Notes under the pieces: generated by a model
Told to the model about the DNA's origin: nothing
Database searches by the model: none
Seen by the model: the letters and a program-made list of their open reading frames with translations, nothing else
Made by a program: the position numbers and the translations under genes
In this document: positions 51,481-60,267 of the stretch, one piece after another
Position numbering within the stretch: position 1 is the first letter of the stretch
Layout: every line of letters begins with the position of its first letter
Source of the DNA: an uncultured Bacteriovoracaceae bacterium
Lineage (GTDB): Bacteria; Bdellovibrionota; Bacteriovoracia; Bacteriovoracales; Bacteriovoracaceae
Direction: 5' to 3'
Length of the DNA stretch: 64,000 bases
Assembly (NCBI GenBank): GCA_937931205.1
Contig: CALHBF010000013.1
Location: 219,484 to 283,483, forward strand

Positions 51481-51978
51481 TTACTTAGCAGTGATTACGA
51501 AATTAGCGCGACGGTTTTTAGACCATGCTGATTCGTCGTTACCTTCAGCAACCGGACGCTCTTTACCGTAAGAGATAATAGAGATTCTGTTTGAAGAGAT
51601 ACCGTTAGCAACTAGGTAGTCACGAACTGTTTTAGCACGCTTTTCGCCTAGAGCAAGGTTGTACTGGATTCCACCGCGCTCATCTGCGTGACCTTCGATT
51701 TGAACGTCAACAGTTGGGTTTGATTTAAGGAATTCAGCATTGTTCTTAAGAGATTCTTGAGTAGAAGAAGCAAGTTGAGCAGAATTGAAAGCGAAGTAAA
51801 CAGTTACTAGGCCACCTGCAGTGCTTGAATCTGAATCACCGTTAAGTTGTAGTGAAAGACCATTGTTTCCAGCGTCGATACCATCAGCGCCATCTTGAGA
51901 ATTGTTTGGCTTTTTAGAAGCACAACCTACTGCAAGGAAACCAGCAACGAATAAAGATAATAGTGCACGACTAAACAT
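51481..51978 (-). CDS. pal: Pal-like OmpA-family lipoprotein
   Basis: 165 residues. Lipobox (AVGC), a short Asn/Asp-rich linker, then an OmpA-like peptidoglycan-binding domain (about 60-165) with 'VDVQIEGHADERGGIQYNLALGEKRAKTVRDYLVANG', the diaminopimelate site with Asp and Arg. Anchors the outer membrane to the wall with Tol proteins. Good Shine-Dalgarno (AAGGAG). First gene of the five-gene operon. Confidence 0.95.
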   Translation of the reverse strand: MFSRALLSLFVAGFLAVGCASKKPNNSQDGADGIDAGNNGLSLQLNGDSDSSTAGGLVTVYFAFNSAQLASSTQESLKNNAEFLKSNPTVDVQIEGHADERGGIQYNLALGEKRAKTVRDYLVANGISSNRISIISYGKERPVAEGNDESAWSKNRRANFVITAK

Positions 51979-52182
51979 TTAACTTCTCCTTTGAAGTCCA
52001 TAGAAATGTAATTTTCGCTATTATGCCGATAAACTTTTGAAATTAGAAGATAAAAGTACTCAAGTCTAATGAGATATTTATTTGACACGAAAATGATTTA
52101 ATCCGTCATTCTGTTGACATGCATTTATTGTTAGCGGCGCATCAAGTGTTTAATACTATTTATCAAAAAAAAATGTTTAACT

Positions 52183-52198
52183 TGGCATGATTTTTGCT
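52183..52198 (+). promoter_or_regulatory. Sigma54-type promoter
   Basis: TGGCATGATTTTTGCT: TGGCA at -24 and TTGCT at -12, GG to GC distance 12, fitting the sigma54 consensus. Predicted +1 at about 52209. Confidence 0.75.
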
Positions 52199-52208
52199 AT
52201 ATAGTTTT

Positions 52209-52298
52209 ATGTGTGTGTGTTTGGAGTTAAGAAAGGATTTTTTATCTTCAAATTTTGTCTCTCGAAAAAAAAGCCCATCCTTGCGATGGGCTTTTTTT
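52209..52298 (+). ncRNA. Candidate small RNA (about 90 nt)
   Basis: From the predicted start to the terminator is about 90 nt. It starts with GU-rich and then purine-rich sequence (GGAGTTAAGAAAGGA), followed by a terminator hairpin with a seven-T run. No plausible protein: an ATG at 52209 opens a 32-codon frame that runs through the terminator. The alternative is a leader with attenuation for the next gene. Confidence 0.5.
52265..52298. terminator. Strong bidirectional-looking terminator
   Basis: Stem GCCCATC / GATGGGC with loop CTTGC, A-run before and seven T after. 12 nt from the end of the A-run to the next upstream sequence; no convergent gene nearby. Confidence 0.9.
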
Positions 52299-52368
52299 AT
52301 TCCCTAAAATCCATTTCCCCATAGAATATCCTTATATCTCTTATTCTCTCTAGAAGGAGCGGTTTGTT

Positions 52369-53889
52369 TTGAGTGATTTTTTGTGGACTGATAAGTCCAG
52401 TGAGAAGTGGTACATCATTTTTGATCAAGGTCATGAAGGTCCTTATTCTTTATTATTTCTCGAAGAGAAATTAAAAAATCAAAAAATAAATTCGCAGATG
52501 AAAATTTGGTCTGAAGGTCTTCAATCAGAGATGACTTTAGAAGCTGTTATTCATTTGGCCGAGAGTGAATACATCGTTGTTAATGATGATGGAGAGTTTC
52601 CGCCTCCTCTTCCGCCACTTCCTTTCGAGGAAGACAATCATGAAACTCCACCTCCTGTTGAAATAGAAGATAGAGTCACTAAATTTTCTAGACCAGAAGC
52701 GGTGAGAGAAGAGATTGAAGAGAGTGAAGAAGGCCAGATCGAGTCCGAGGATGAGGAAGGACTGCAAGATTTTGAAGAAGTTGAAGTTAGAAAATTTACT
52801 CTTAAGCATAAAATTTTAGCAGGCGTCACTGGTGCCGCGATAATGATTGGTGGAGTTCTTTATCTTCTCCAAAATAATAAAAAAGAGATTGAGATTCATC
52901 GCCCACAAGGGATGAGTTTAAAAGTTTCTGAGCGAGTTGAGAATTACCTGCAGTTTAAGAGCTGGGGAGAGCCGCTTTTCTTCAAAGAATTTACTTCTGA
53001 TGACCTCTCAGTTATTTGGCTTGCTAGTCCTGGATTTCAGGAATGTGAGGTGACCGCCCATTTTAAATCCCAGAAAGATAAATTAATTTCGATGGGAGAT
53101 GAGGTGGTGGAGTTTGAGGGAAGTGGGGAGTTAAAGAATCATTTAACAGAATTAAAAAAATTCAGTTTTTTAAGCGGAAAAAAGATTATTCCGGGCATGT
53201 ATGACATGAGCATCAGTGCAACCAACTGTCGTTGGGACGGATTGACCAGCAGATTGATGAATCTAGGGCATACTCCTGAGGAGAGTTATCAGGCGAAGAT
53301 GAGCGTGATTCTTTATCCTAAAGGGGTAGAAGAGTTTCGCGAACTTTTAGATAAAGTAACGAAGAAGAAAATGGAGAAGACTCTCTATGAGCAAAATCAG
53401 GCAGACATGTTCTGGCAAAACGTTCAAGAGAAGCTACAAACACTTCTTGCGATTAGTCTTCAAGTTGAGCAGCATTTTCTAGATTTCTTGAAAAAAAACG
53501 AGCGCCAGTATCAGGCCAATCTTAAAGTTGCTATTGCTGAGTACACTAAGAAATATGGACATTTCCTTACCCAGTTTGTGGTGAGTAATGCTGAGAGTTT
53601 TAAAGAGCTGTCGCAGTTGAATGTTAAGGGAATTTCGAGTCGTAAGAACTATGAGCTTCAGATTTCATCAGCGGCCAAGGATCTAGGTCATACTTCCATG
53701 AAACTCATTGAAGATTTAAATGACTTCAAAAACCCTCGGCGCGCTGATCTCAATCAATTTGAAAATCGCCTTAAGCGCGATTTCGCCAGATTTAAAGAGA
53801 ATATTAATCAAAAGATAATTCAAGTATCTGACGATCGCTCGCTTCCCCAGGATGAAGCTTCAGAGGAGCAAAGTCCTTCTGATAAGTAA
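52369..53889 (+). CDS. GYF_2-domain membrane protein, unknown
   Basis: 506 residues from TTG at 52369, with AAGGAG 9 nt upstream. Residues about 10-55 look like a GYF_2 domain ('KWYIIFDQGHEGPYSLLFLEEKL'), then Pro-rich (FPPPLPPLPF) and acidic (about 100-130) linkers, a membrane helix (about 147-167) and a large extracytoplasmic part with a coiled coil (about 325-480). GYF_2 usually binds proline-rich peptides; a PPPLPPLP stretch is in the same chain. Function unknown. Convergent overlap of 86 bp with the next gene. Confidence 0.65.
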   Translation: MSDFLWTDKSSEKWYIIFDQGHEGPYSLLFLEEKLKNQKINSQMKIWSEGLQSEMTLEAVIHLAESEYIVVNDDGEFPPPLPPLPFEEDNHETPPPVEIEDRVTKFSRPEAVREEIEESEEGQIESEDEEGLQDFEEVEVRKFTLKHKILAGVTGAAIMIGGVLYLLQNNKKEIEIHRPQGMSLKVSERVENYLQFKSWGEPLFFKEFTSDDLSVIWLASPGFQECEVTAHFKSQKDKLISMGDEVVEFEGSGELKNHLTELKKFSFLSGKKIIPGMYDMSISATNCRWDGLTSRLMNLGHTPEESYQAKMSVILYPKGVEEFRELLDKVTKKKMEKTLYEQNQADMFWQNVQEKLQTLLAISLQVEQHFLDFLKKNERQYQANLKVAIAEYTKKYGHFLTQFVVSNAESFKELSQLNVKGISSRKNYELQISSAAKDLGHTSMKLIEDLNDFKNPRRADLNQFENRLKRDFARFKENINQKIIQVSDDRSLPQDEASEEQSPSDK

Positions 53890-54676
53890 GTTTTGATCCC
53901 CAGTACTTTTTATCATGCTCAAAAATCATCGTGAGTTCATTTTTTATAATGAACTCATAAAACTCTTTCTTATCCTTAGTTGTTTGTCCTGGAGCGATGT
54001 CATAGCCCATCACCCATGGAACTGAAATATGAGCAGAAGTCGGAACCAGATCTGCCATATAAATGAACTTCTCATCATAAGGATGAATCATATAAGGAGT
54101 GTGGCCGTGAGAAATACGGAATTTGATCTCATCAGCTCCATCTTTAATAATGAGGCCTTCGTTACCACTTAACCAATTCACCCGGCTGAGAGTTTCATAT
54201 TTCTCAATCAGAGGTTTAAAAAATTCCGATTGAAAGGAGCCTGCATCTCGATCGGTAGGATTTAATGAGTACTGATAGTGGTCACGGTGCAGATGCAGTT
54301 TCGCATTAGGAAAGATGAGATCTTGATCCTGGGCATGCAGGCCACCCACATGATCAAAGTGAAGGTGAGAGAGAATGACATCAGTAATGTCTTCTTTTTG
54401 AAGTCCTGCTTGATTGAGCAAATCAAGCAATGGGTTCTTCGGACCTTGAACTCCAAAACGATCGTCAAATTTTTGGCCGTGATAATCGCCAATACCTGTA
54501 TCAATAAGAATGTTATGCTGCGGTGTTTTAATGAGAAGAACTCTCAATGCCATTTCAATACGGTTGAGTTCATCGGCGGGAATAGCTTTTGACCATAAGG
54601 GTTTGGGAATAATCCCGAACATGGCCCCACCATCGAGTTTAAAGACGCTTGGATGAAGGGCAAAGTATTGTTTCAT
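53804..54676 (-). CDS. MBL-fold metallo-hydrolase
   Basis: 290 residues. The zinc motif HxHxDH is present ('VILSHLHFDHVGG', near 105), plus His in 'LHLHRDHYQ', Asp in 'KFIYMADLVP', and 'HGHTPYMIHPY'. N-terminal 'LIDTGIGDYHGQKF'. Possibly an N-acyl homoserine lactonase-like or general hydrolase; the substrate is open. Confidence 0.88.
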   Translation of the reverse strand: MKQYFALHPSVFKLDGGAMFGIIPKPLWSKAIPADELNRIEMALRVLLIKTPQHNILIDTGIGDYHGQKFDDRFGVQGPKNPLLDLLNQAGLQKEDITDVILSHLHFDHVGGLHAQDQDLIFPNAKLHLHRDHYQYSLNPTDRDAGSFQSEFFKPLIEKYETLSRVNWLSGNEGLIIKDGADEIKFRISHGHTPYMIHPYDEKFIYMADLVPTSAHISVPWVMGYDIAPGQTTKDKKEFYEFIIKNELTMIFEHDKKYWGSKLTYQKDFAPLKLHPGEASDRQILELSFD

Positions 54677-54751
54677 AGAAGTCTCCCTGACTTTGACGTT
54701 ATGCTTCTTACATCTTGCCCCTACAAAACTGTGTTTTTCAAGACCTTTTCG

Positions 54752-54779
54752 TTGATAGACCCCGTAAAATGCCTATAAT
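54752..54779 (+). promoter_or_regulatory. Sigma70-type promoter of sucC
   Basis: TTGATA, 16-nt spacer, TATAAT (54774-54779), then AAGGAG 21-25 nt later before the sucC ATG. Confidence 0.75.
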
Positions 54780-54815
54780 GTCCCTAATTCATTAGTTAGA
54801 TATTAAGGAGAGCCT

Positions 54816-55985
54816 ATGAATGTTCATGAATACCAGGCCAAGGATTTAATGCGTAAATACGACATTGCAGTCCTTCAGGGCGGTGTAGCCGATACTCCTG
54901 CGCAAGCAGTAGAAGTGGCAAAGAAACTGGGTGGAAGTGTTTGGGTTGTTAAAGCTCAAATTCACGCTGGTGGACGTGGAAAAGGCGGCGGTGTAAAGCT
55001 AGCTCGCTCAATCGAGGAAGTTGAAAAGTACGCTAAGGAAATCCTTGGTATGCAACTTATCACTCACCAAACAGGACCTGAAGGTAAGAAAGTTCTTAAA
55101 ATTCTTGTCGAGCAGGGATGTGCTATTGATCACGAGTACTATGCAGGTATCGTACTTGATCGTTCAGTTGGTAAATTCTGTATGATGGTTTCTACAGAAG
55201 GTGGGATGGAAATTGAGACTGTTGCTCACGAAAATCCTGAAAAAATCATTAAAGCATATATTGATCCAGCAACTGGTTTCACACCAGCTCACGGAAGAAA
55301 ACTAGGATTTGCTCTAGGTCTTAAAGGGGAAACTCTTAAGAAGGCAAACAAGTTCTTTGAAGGTCTTTACAGGCTTTACGTTGAAAAAGATTGTTCAATC
55401 GCTGAAATCAACCCTCTTGTTACAACTAAAGACGGTGATGTTCTTGCTCTTGATGCAAAACTTAACTTCGATGATAACGCTCTTTTCAGACATCCGGATA
55501 TTGAAGCTCTTCGTGACATCACTGAAGAATCTGAACAAGAACTTGAAGCAGGAAAATACGGCCTTTCATACATCTCTCTTGATGGAAACATCGGATGTCT
55601 TGTAAATGGTGCTGGTCTTGCAATGGGTACTCTTGATATCTTGAAGCTTCACGGCGGTTCACCTGCTAACTTCCTTGACGTAGGGGGCGGTGCTACTAAA
55701 GAAACAGTACAAAAAGCATTCACTATCATTCTTCAAGATAAGAATGTTAAAGCAATTCTTGTAAACATCTTCGGTGGAATCATGAAGTGTGACATCATCG
55801 CTAACGGTGTTGTTGATGCTGCTAAAGAACTAGGAATCAACGTTCCTCTAGTTGTTCGTCTTGAAGGAACAAACGTTGCTCTTGGTAAGAAGATTCTTGC
55901 TGAATCTGGTTTAAAAATTACTGCAGCTGATGACCTTGCAGATGCAGCTGCTAAAGCTGTTGCTGCTGCCAAGGGAGGAAAATAA
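54816..55985 (+). CDS. sucC: Succinyl-CoA synthetase, beta subunit
   Basis: 389 residues. TCA cycle; makes ATP or GTP with succinate from succinyl-CoA. ATP-grasp '[21 protein letters not shown]', 'AEINPLV' and '[15 protein letters not shown]'. Nucleotide specificity cannot be set by eye. Operon with sucD, separated by 1 bp. Confidence 0.97.
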   Translation: MNVHEYQAKDLMRKYDIAVLQGGVADTPAQAVEVAKKLGGSVWVVKAQIHAGGRGKGGGVKLARSIEEVEKYAKEILGMQLITHQTGPEGKKVLKILVEQGCAIDHEYYAGIVLDRSVGKFCMMVSTEGGMEIETVAHENPEKIIKAYIDPATGFTPAHGRKLGFALGLKGETLKKANKFFEGLYRLYVEKDCSIAEINPLVTTKDGDVLALDAKLNFDDNALFRHPDIEALRDITEESEQELEAGKYGLSYISLDGNIGCLVNGAGLAMGTLDILKLHGGSPANFLDVGGGATKETVQKAFTIILQDKNVKAILVNIFGGIMKCDIIANGVVDAAKELGINVPLVVRLEGTNVALGKKILAESGLKITAADDLADAAAKAVAAAKGGK

Positions 55986-55986
55986 T

Positions 55987-56859
55987 ATGGCCATTCTAAT
56001 TAATAGAGACACACGTCTAATCACTGTTGGTCTTACAGGTAAACAAGGAACTTTCCATACTCTTCAATCTCGCGATTACGGCACAAACGTTGTTGGTGGT
56101 GTAACTCCAGGTAAGGGTGGAACAATTCACGAAGGTATTCCTGTTTTCAATACTGTTTTTGAAGCAATGAATGAAACTCGCGCTAATGCAGCGATGATTT
56201 TCGTTCCACCTCCGTTTGCTGCTGACTCAATCATCGAGTGTATCGATGCTGGTATGCCGCTAATCATCTGTATCACTGAAGGTATCCCTGTTGGTGATAT
56301 GGTTAAGGTTAAAGCTGCTCTTCAAGGATCTAAGTCACGCCTTATTGGACCAAACTGTCCAGGTGTGATCACTCCGGGTGAGTGTAAGATCGGAATTATG
56401 CCAGGTCATATCCACATGCCAGGTAACGTAGGAGTAATCTCACGTTCTGGTACTCTTACATACGAGGCTGTTTACCAACTTACTCAACGTAATATTGGTC
56501 AAACTACTTGTGTAGGTATCGGTGGTGACCCGGTTAACGGAACTAACTTCATCGACATTCTTGAAATGTTCCAAAAAGATCCTGAGACAAAAGCTGTGAT
56601 CATGATCGGTGAGATCGGTGGTACTGCTGAAACAGATGCTGCTCGTTGGATTAAAGCTAATATGACTAAACCTGTTGTGAGCTTCATTGCTGGTGCAGCT
56701 GCTCCAAAAGGTAAGCGTATGGGTCACGCTGGAGCGATCATTTCAGGTGAAGATGATTCTGCTGAAGCTAAGTTTAAAATCCTTCAAGAATGTGGTGTAA
56801 CGATTGCTCGTTCTCCAGCTGAGCTTGGAGCAAAGATTGCTGAAGTACTAAAGAAATAA
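55987..56859 (+). CDS. sucD: Succinyl-CoA synthetase, alpha subunit
   Basis: 290 residues from the ATG at 55987. CoA-binding Rossmann '[11 protein letters not shown]', phosphohistidine region '[12 protein letters not shown]' (His in GHAG), and '[12 protein letters not shown]'. Good Shine-Dalgarno in the sucC 3' end. Confidence 0.97.
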   Translation: MAILINRDTRLITVGLTGKQGTFHTLQSRDYGTNVVGGVTPGKGGTIHEGIPVFNTVFEAMNETRANAAMIFVPPPFAADSIIECIDAGMPLIICITEGIPVGDMVKVKAALQGSKSRLIGPNCPGVITPGECKIGIMPGHIHMPGNVGVISRSGTLTYEAVYQLTQRNIGQTTCVGIGGDPVNGTNFIDILEMFQKDPETKAVIMIGEIGGTAETDAARWIKANMTKPVVSFIAGAAAPKGKRMGHAGAIISGEDDSAEAKFKILQECGVTIARSPAELGAKIAEVLKK

Positions 56860-56883
56860 TTTTATTTTTATAAGGAGACCATT

Positions 56884-57312
56884 ATGTCTATCGAAAAAAC
56901 TTTCTCTATCATTAAACCGAACTCAACTCTTGATAACAACATTGGTAACATCATTGCTGTTTTCGAAAAAAACGGTCTTCGCGTTTCTGCTGCAAAATTC
57001 GCTAAGCTTTCTAAAGAGAAAGCTGAAGGTTTCTATATTGAGCACAAAGAGCGTCCTTTCTTTGGTGAGCTAGTAAACTTCATGACTTCAGGTCCAGTTC
57101 TTCTTATGGTTCTTGAAGGTGAAAACGCTGTTGCTAAGAACAGAGAGCTAATGGGTGCTACTAACCCAGCTAACGCTGCTGAAGGCACAATCCGTAAGCT
57201 TTATGCTAAATCTGTTGGTGAAAACTCAGTTCACGGTTCAGATTCTCACGCTGCTGCTGAAAGAGAAATCGCTTACTTCTTCGAAAGAAACGAAGTAGTA
57301 AACCGCTTCTAA
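56884..57312 (+). CDS. ndk: Nucleoside diphosphate kinase
   Basis: 142 residues. Interconverts NDPs and NTPs. His active site in '[13 protein letters not shown]' (NxxHGSDS). Adjacent to sucD (24 bp), which supplies NTP; typical linkage. Confidence 0.97.
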   Translation: MSIEKTFSIIKPNSTLDNNIGNIIAVFEKNGLRVSAAKFAKLSKEKAEGFYIEHKERPFFGELVNFMTSGPVLLMVLEGENAVAKNRELMGATNPANAAEGTIRKLYAKSVGENSVHGSDSHAAAEREIAYFFERNEVVNRF

Positions 57313-57317
57313 TTAGT

Positions 57318-57346
57318 ATTGGCCCCTCATTTCCTGAGGGGCCAAT
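57318..57346 (+). terminator. ndk terminator
   Basis: 12-bp stem ATTGGCCCCTCA / TGAGGGGCCAAT, loop TTTCC, then TTCTT. Confidence 0.85.
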
Positions 57347-57540
57347 TTCTTACCATTAAAGGTAAGTCTTCTTGCATCCCTCATTTATATTCAGTATTTA
57401 ACTTCACTTTTTTTTACCTTCTAAATTTTTCCCTGCATTCATGACATGACTCGACTCGCTTTTTTACACTGCTATTAAGATTTTATGTTTCTCAAAGCGT
57501 GAGTCACATTGAGAGACGTTACTACCAAAAGGGGAAAGTT

Positions 57541-58131
57541 ATGAAGAAAACATTGGTGCTACTCTCAAGCTTCCTTGTAGGGTCTGCATTTGCTCAAGGG
57601 ACGACACATATGTTTGAGTTTAATGCGGATTCAATGATCAGGGGATTGGTCTCAATTGATAAGTCGAAGACCAAAGGAAACAATGCAGATAATAATCTGC
57701 AGTTTGACATGAATTTAAACTATGCCTACCAGTTGCCGAGTATGCCACAGCTGCAATTAGCAACTCGCTTTAACTATAACAAAGGTACTACCGGCGGACG
57801 TGGAGACTTTGAAGATTATGGTTTGGCAGTGGGTGGGATTTATAACTTTAACCCAGGTATGAGTTCATTAGATCTTACCAATGCTATGTACGTCTCTTTA
57901 TATGTAGGATTTGGTTGGAATCATAACTACACTTCACCGCGATCAACTGATGAGGTTTTAAGTGGGACAGTGGCCGTTGGTCGAAGATTTTCTCTGGAGC
58001 CAATTGGTCTGAAGCATATTACTTGGTCGCCAGAAGTGGCCTTCCAGAACTTGAACTCAACTACGGGGTCTCAGCTGCAATATAGCCAGAGTCTGCAGTT
58101 CCGAGTTCTTCAGTTTTCTGCGTTCTTCTAG
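57541..58131 (+). CDS. Outer-membrane barrel protein
   Basis: 196 residues from the ATG at 57541, after AAAGGGGAAAG. Signal peptide (1-19, FAQ). The rest has amphipathic strands ('LNYAYQLPSMPQLQLATRFNYN', 'MYVSLYVGFGWNHNYTS') and ends in Phe (FSAFF), the OMP C-terminal rule. No family. The upstream in-frame start at 57499 adds no signal. Confidence 0.7.
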   Translation: MKKTLVLLSSFLVGSAFAQGTTHMFEFNADSMIRGLVSIDKSKTKGNNADNNLQFDMNLNYAYQLPSMPQLQLATRFNYNKGTTGGRGDFEDYGLAVGGIYNFNPGMSSLDLTNAMYVSLYVGFGWNHNYTSPRSTDEVLSGTVAVGRRFSLEPIGLKHITWSPEVAFQNLNSTTGSQLQYSQSLQFRVLQFSAFF

Positions 58132-58140
58132 TCATTTCCC

Positions 58141-58170
58141 AAGTTTAGGCCCAAGATCGGGCCTAAACTT
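58141..58170. terminator. Hairpin after OMP gene
   Basis: 12-bp perfect stem AAGTTTAGGCCC / GGGCCTAAACTT, loop AAGATC; only a short T tract follows. Confidence 0.7.
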
Positions 58171-58286
58171 ATTTCAATGCTTTGCCTATCCCTCAATTAT
58201 TGCACCTGTAATATTTTCAACTTAAAAGACAAAAGTCACCTGATGCGTTATAAATAGGGGGTATTTCACTCTGAAGGAGTCCTCAC

Positions 58287-58760
58287 ATGTTTAATCTAGG
58301 TGATCACGTTGTTTGCCCGGGCCACGGTGTAGGTCAAATTTGTAGCTTAGAAACGAAAGAATTGAATGGAGAGCCCAAAGGCTTCTATATCGTTAAAATC
58401 GTAAGTAACGGTATGAAAGTAATGATCCCCGTTGAATCTCGTGAAGGGCTACGTTCACTGATCTCTGCTCCGGAGATCGATGGTATTTTTGAATTATTAA
58501 AAGATCAGGACGTAAAGGTTGATATGTCGACCTGGAACCGTCGTCATAGAGAGTACACGCTCAAAGTTAAAACAGGCTCATTGACTGAAATTGCAGATGT
58601 TTTAAGACAGCTTCTCCTCCTTAAATCGACTAAAAAACTTTCATTTGGAGAGAGAAAGATGCTTGATCAGTGTAAAGAGTTGATCGTCAAAGAGATTGCG
58701 TTATCTTCCGGAGCACCTGAAACACAGGTTTCTGAGAAAATTGACGCTCTTTACATCTAA
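58287..58760 (+). CDS. CarD/CdnL family RNA polymerase regulator
   Basis: 157 residues. CarD-type N-terminal Tudor-like domain 'FNLGDHVVCPGHGVGQI' and C-terminal helical DNA-binding part with 'WNRRHREY'. Stabilises RNA polymerase open complexes. Typical of Myxo/Bdello groups and actinobacteria. Weak promoter TATAAA at 58249. Confidence 0.9.
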   Translation: MFNLGDHVVCPGHGVGQICSLETKELNGEPKGFYIVKIVSNGMKVMIPVESREGLRSLISAPEIDGIFELLKDQDVKVDMSTWNRRHREYTLKVKTGSLTEIADVLRQLLLLKSTKKLSFGERKMLDQCKELIVKEIALSSGAPETQVSEKIDALYI

Positions 58761-58826
58761 TAAATTCTCAAAAAATCTCGTTTTGTGTATCTTGTCCTCA
58801 TAGTATTTTTTTGAGGAGTATTGATC

Positions 58827-60266
58827 ATGAGCACGAGAGTTAGATTCGCCCCATCTCCAACTGGGTATTTACATATCGGAGGGGCCAGAACCGCCCTCTA
58901 CAACTACCTTTTCGCTAAAAAAACTAACGGAACATTCGTCTTAAGAATTGAAGATACCGATCTTGAGAGATCTAAGCGTGAATACGAAGAACTTCAGCGT
59001 GGAGATCTTAAATGGCTAGGCCTTATCCATGATGAAGGTCCTGATAAGCCAAATCCTAAATATGCTCCTTATCGTCAGTCTGAGCGTCTTGAGATCTATA
59101 TGAAGTATGGCCTTCAGTTAATTGAATCAGGTCATGCTTATTATGATTTTACTACTGATGCTGAGCTTGAAGCGATGAAAGAAGCTGCTCAAGAAGAAGG
59201 GGCAGATCAGCACTATAACGGCATTTGGAAAAAACCTGAAATGCATGCTGAGGCATTAAAGAGAATTGCTGCCGGTGAGAAGGCCGCGATTCGTTTCCGT
59301 GCTCCACAAAAAGATTATCAGCTAAAAGATCATGTGAAGGGAGATGTTACTTATCCATCAGGAATGGTGGGTGATTTTGTGATTATCCGTTCTAATGGCG
59401 TACCGGTTTATAACTACTGTTGTGTGATTGATGATTGGACAATGGATATTACTCACGTGATTCGTGGAGAAGACCATTTAAACAATACTGTTCGCCAGTT
59501 GATGATCTATGAAGCTCTTGGTGCCAAAGCTCCTGAGTTTGCTCACGTATCTCTTCTTATTGGAAGTGATCGCCAGAAGCTATCAAAGCGTCATGGTGCT
59601 ACGTCAGTGAATCTTTATCGTGAAGAGCACTATCTTCCAGAGGCAATGAATAACTATCTTACACTTCTTGGTTGGTCTCACCCAAATGAAGTGGATATTT
59701 TTGATAAAGAAGATATTCAGGGGATTTTTGATATTGATAGATTCTCAGCAAGTTCTGCCATGTACGATCTTGAAAAATTCAAGTGGGTAAATGGTCAGCA
59801 CATTAAGAAAATGAGCAATGATAAACTTATCGCTCTAGTAGAAGAACTTCCAGGAACAGAGTTTTTTAAAGCTCAAAGTGTTGAATGGAAAAATGCAGCA
59901 CTTGATCGTTATAAGCAAGATGTTCATTTCACAACAGATATTCCAAAGCTGATTAACGAGCAGATTCTTTCAACTGAAATTGAAATGACTGATGCTCTTA
60001 AAGAAATTCTTAGCTGGGAAACAACTCCTAAGATTATTGATTATATTTCTAGTCAGGTTGAAAGTTATGGAGCTCCTTTTATTAGTGAGGCTGATTTAAA
60101 CAACTGGATGGATCATGTGAAAAAAGAACTTGGAGTAAAAGGGAAACCATTATTCCAAGGAGTGAGGGCAACTTTAACTGGTCATGATCATGGCCCGGAT
60201 TTGAAAGTGCTTATTCCACTTACTCCAGTTGAAGTCATTCGCACGCGTATCAAAGGTTTAAAATAA
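58827..60266 (+). CDS. gltX: Glutamyl-tRNA synthetase
   Basis: 479 residues. Class I: HIGH as 'YLHIGGARTAL', KMSKS as 'QKLSKRHG'. 'FAPSPTGY'. Start at 58827; a TTG 6 nt earlier is too close to GAGGAG. The stop is 1 bp from cysS. Confidence 0.96.
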   Translation: MSTRVRFAPSPTGYLHIGGARTALYNYLFAKKTNGTFVLRIEDTDLERSKREYEELQRGDLKWLGLIHDEGPDKPNPKYAPYRQSERLEIYMKYGLQLIESGHAYYDFTTDAELEAMKEAAQEEGADQHYNGIWKKPEMHAEALKRIAAGEKAAIRFRAPQKDYQLKDHVKGDVTYPSGMVGDFVIIRSNGVPVYNYCCVIDDWTMDITHVIRGEDHLNNTVRQLMIYEALGAKAPEFAHVSLLIGSDRQKLSKRHGATSVNLYREEHYLPEAMNNYLTLLGWSHPNEVDIFDKEDIQGIFDIDRFSASSAMYDLEKFKWVNGQHIKKMSNDKLIALVEELPGTEFFKAQSVEWKNAALDRYKQDVHFTTDIPKLINEQILSTEIEMTDALKEILSWETTPKIIDYISSQVESYGAPFISEADLNNWMDHVKKELGVKGKPLFQGVRATLTGHDHGPDLKVLIPLTPVEVIRTRIKGLK

Positions 60267-60267
60267 A

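Larger units (their letters stand above)
51979..52368. other. Gap 51979-52368: two promoters and one small RNA
   Basis: 390 bp without a protein gene. Left part (to about 52100) is the pal 5' region, with no clear -35/-10 that I can fix. The right part has a sigma54-type promoter at 52183-52198 and a terminator at 52265-52298. A GCCGATAA at 52025 resembles a FliA -10 but has no matching -35. Confidence 0.7.

Noticed and set aside
52025..52032. GCCGATAA, the FliA -10 consensus
   Set aside because: No TAAA-type -35 at 15 nt; chance match is likely.
52209..52310. 32-codon ORF after the sigma54 promoter
   Set aside because: It runs through a strong terminator and has low-complexity GTGT codons.
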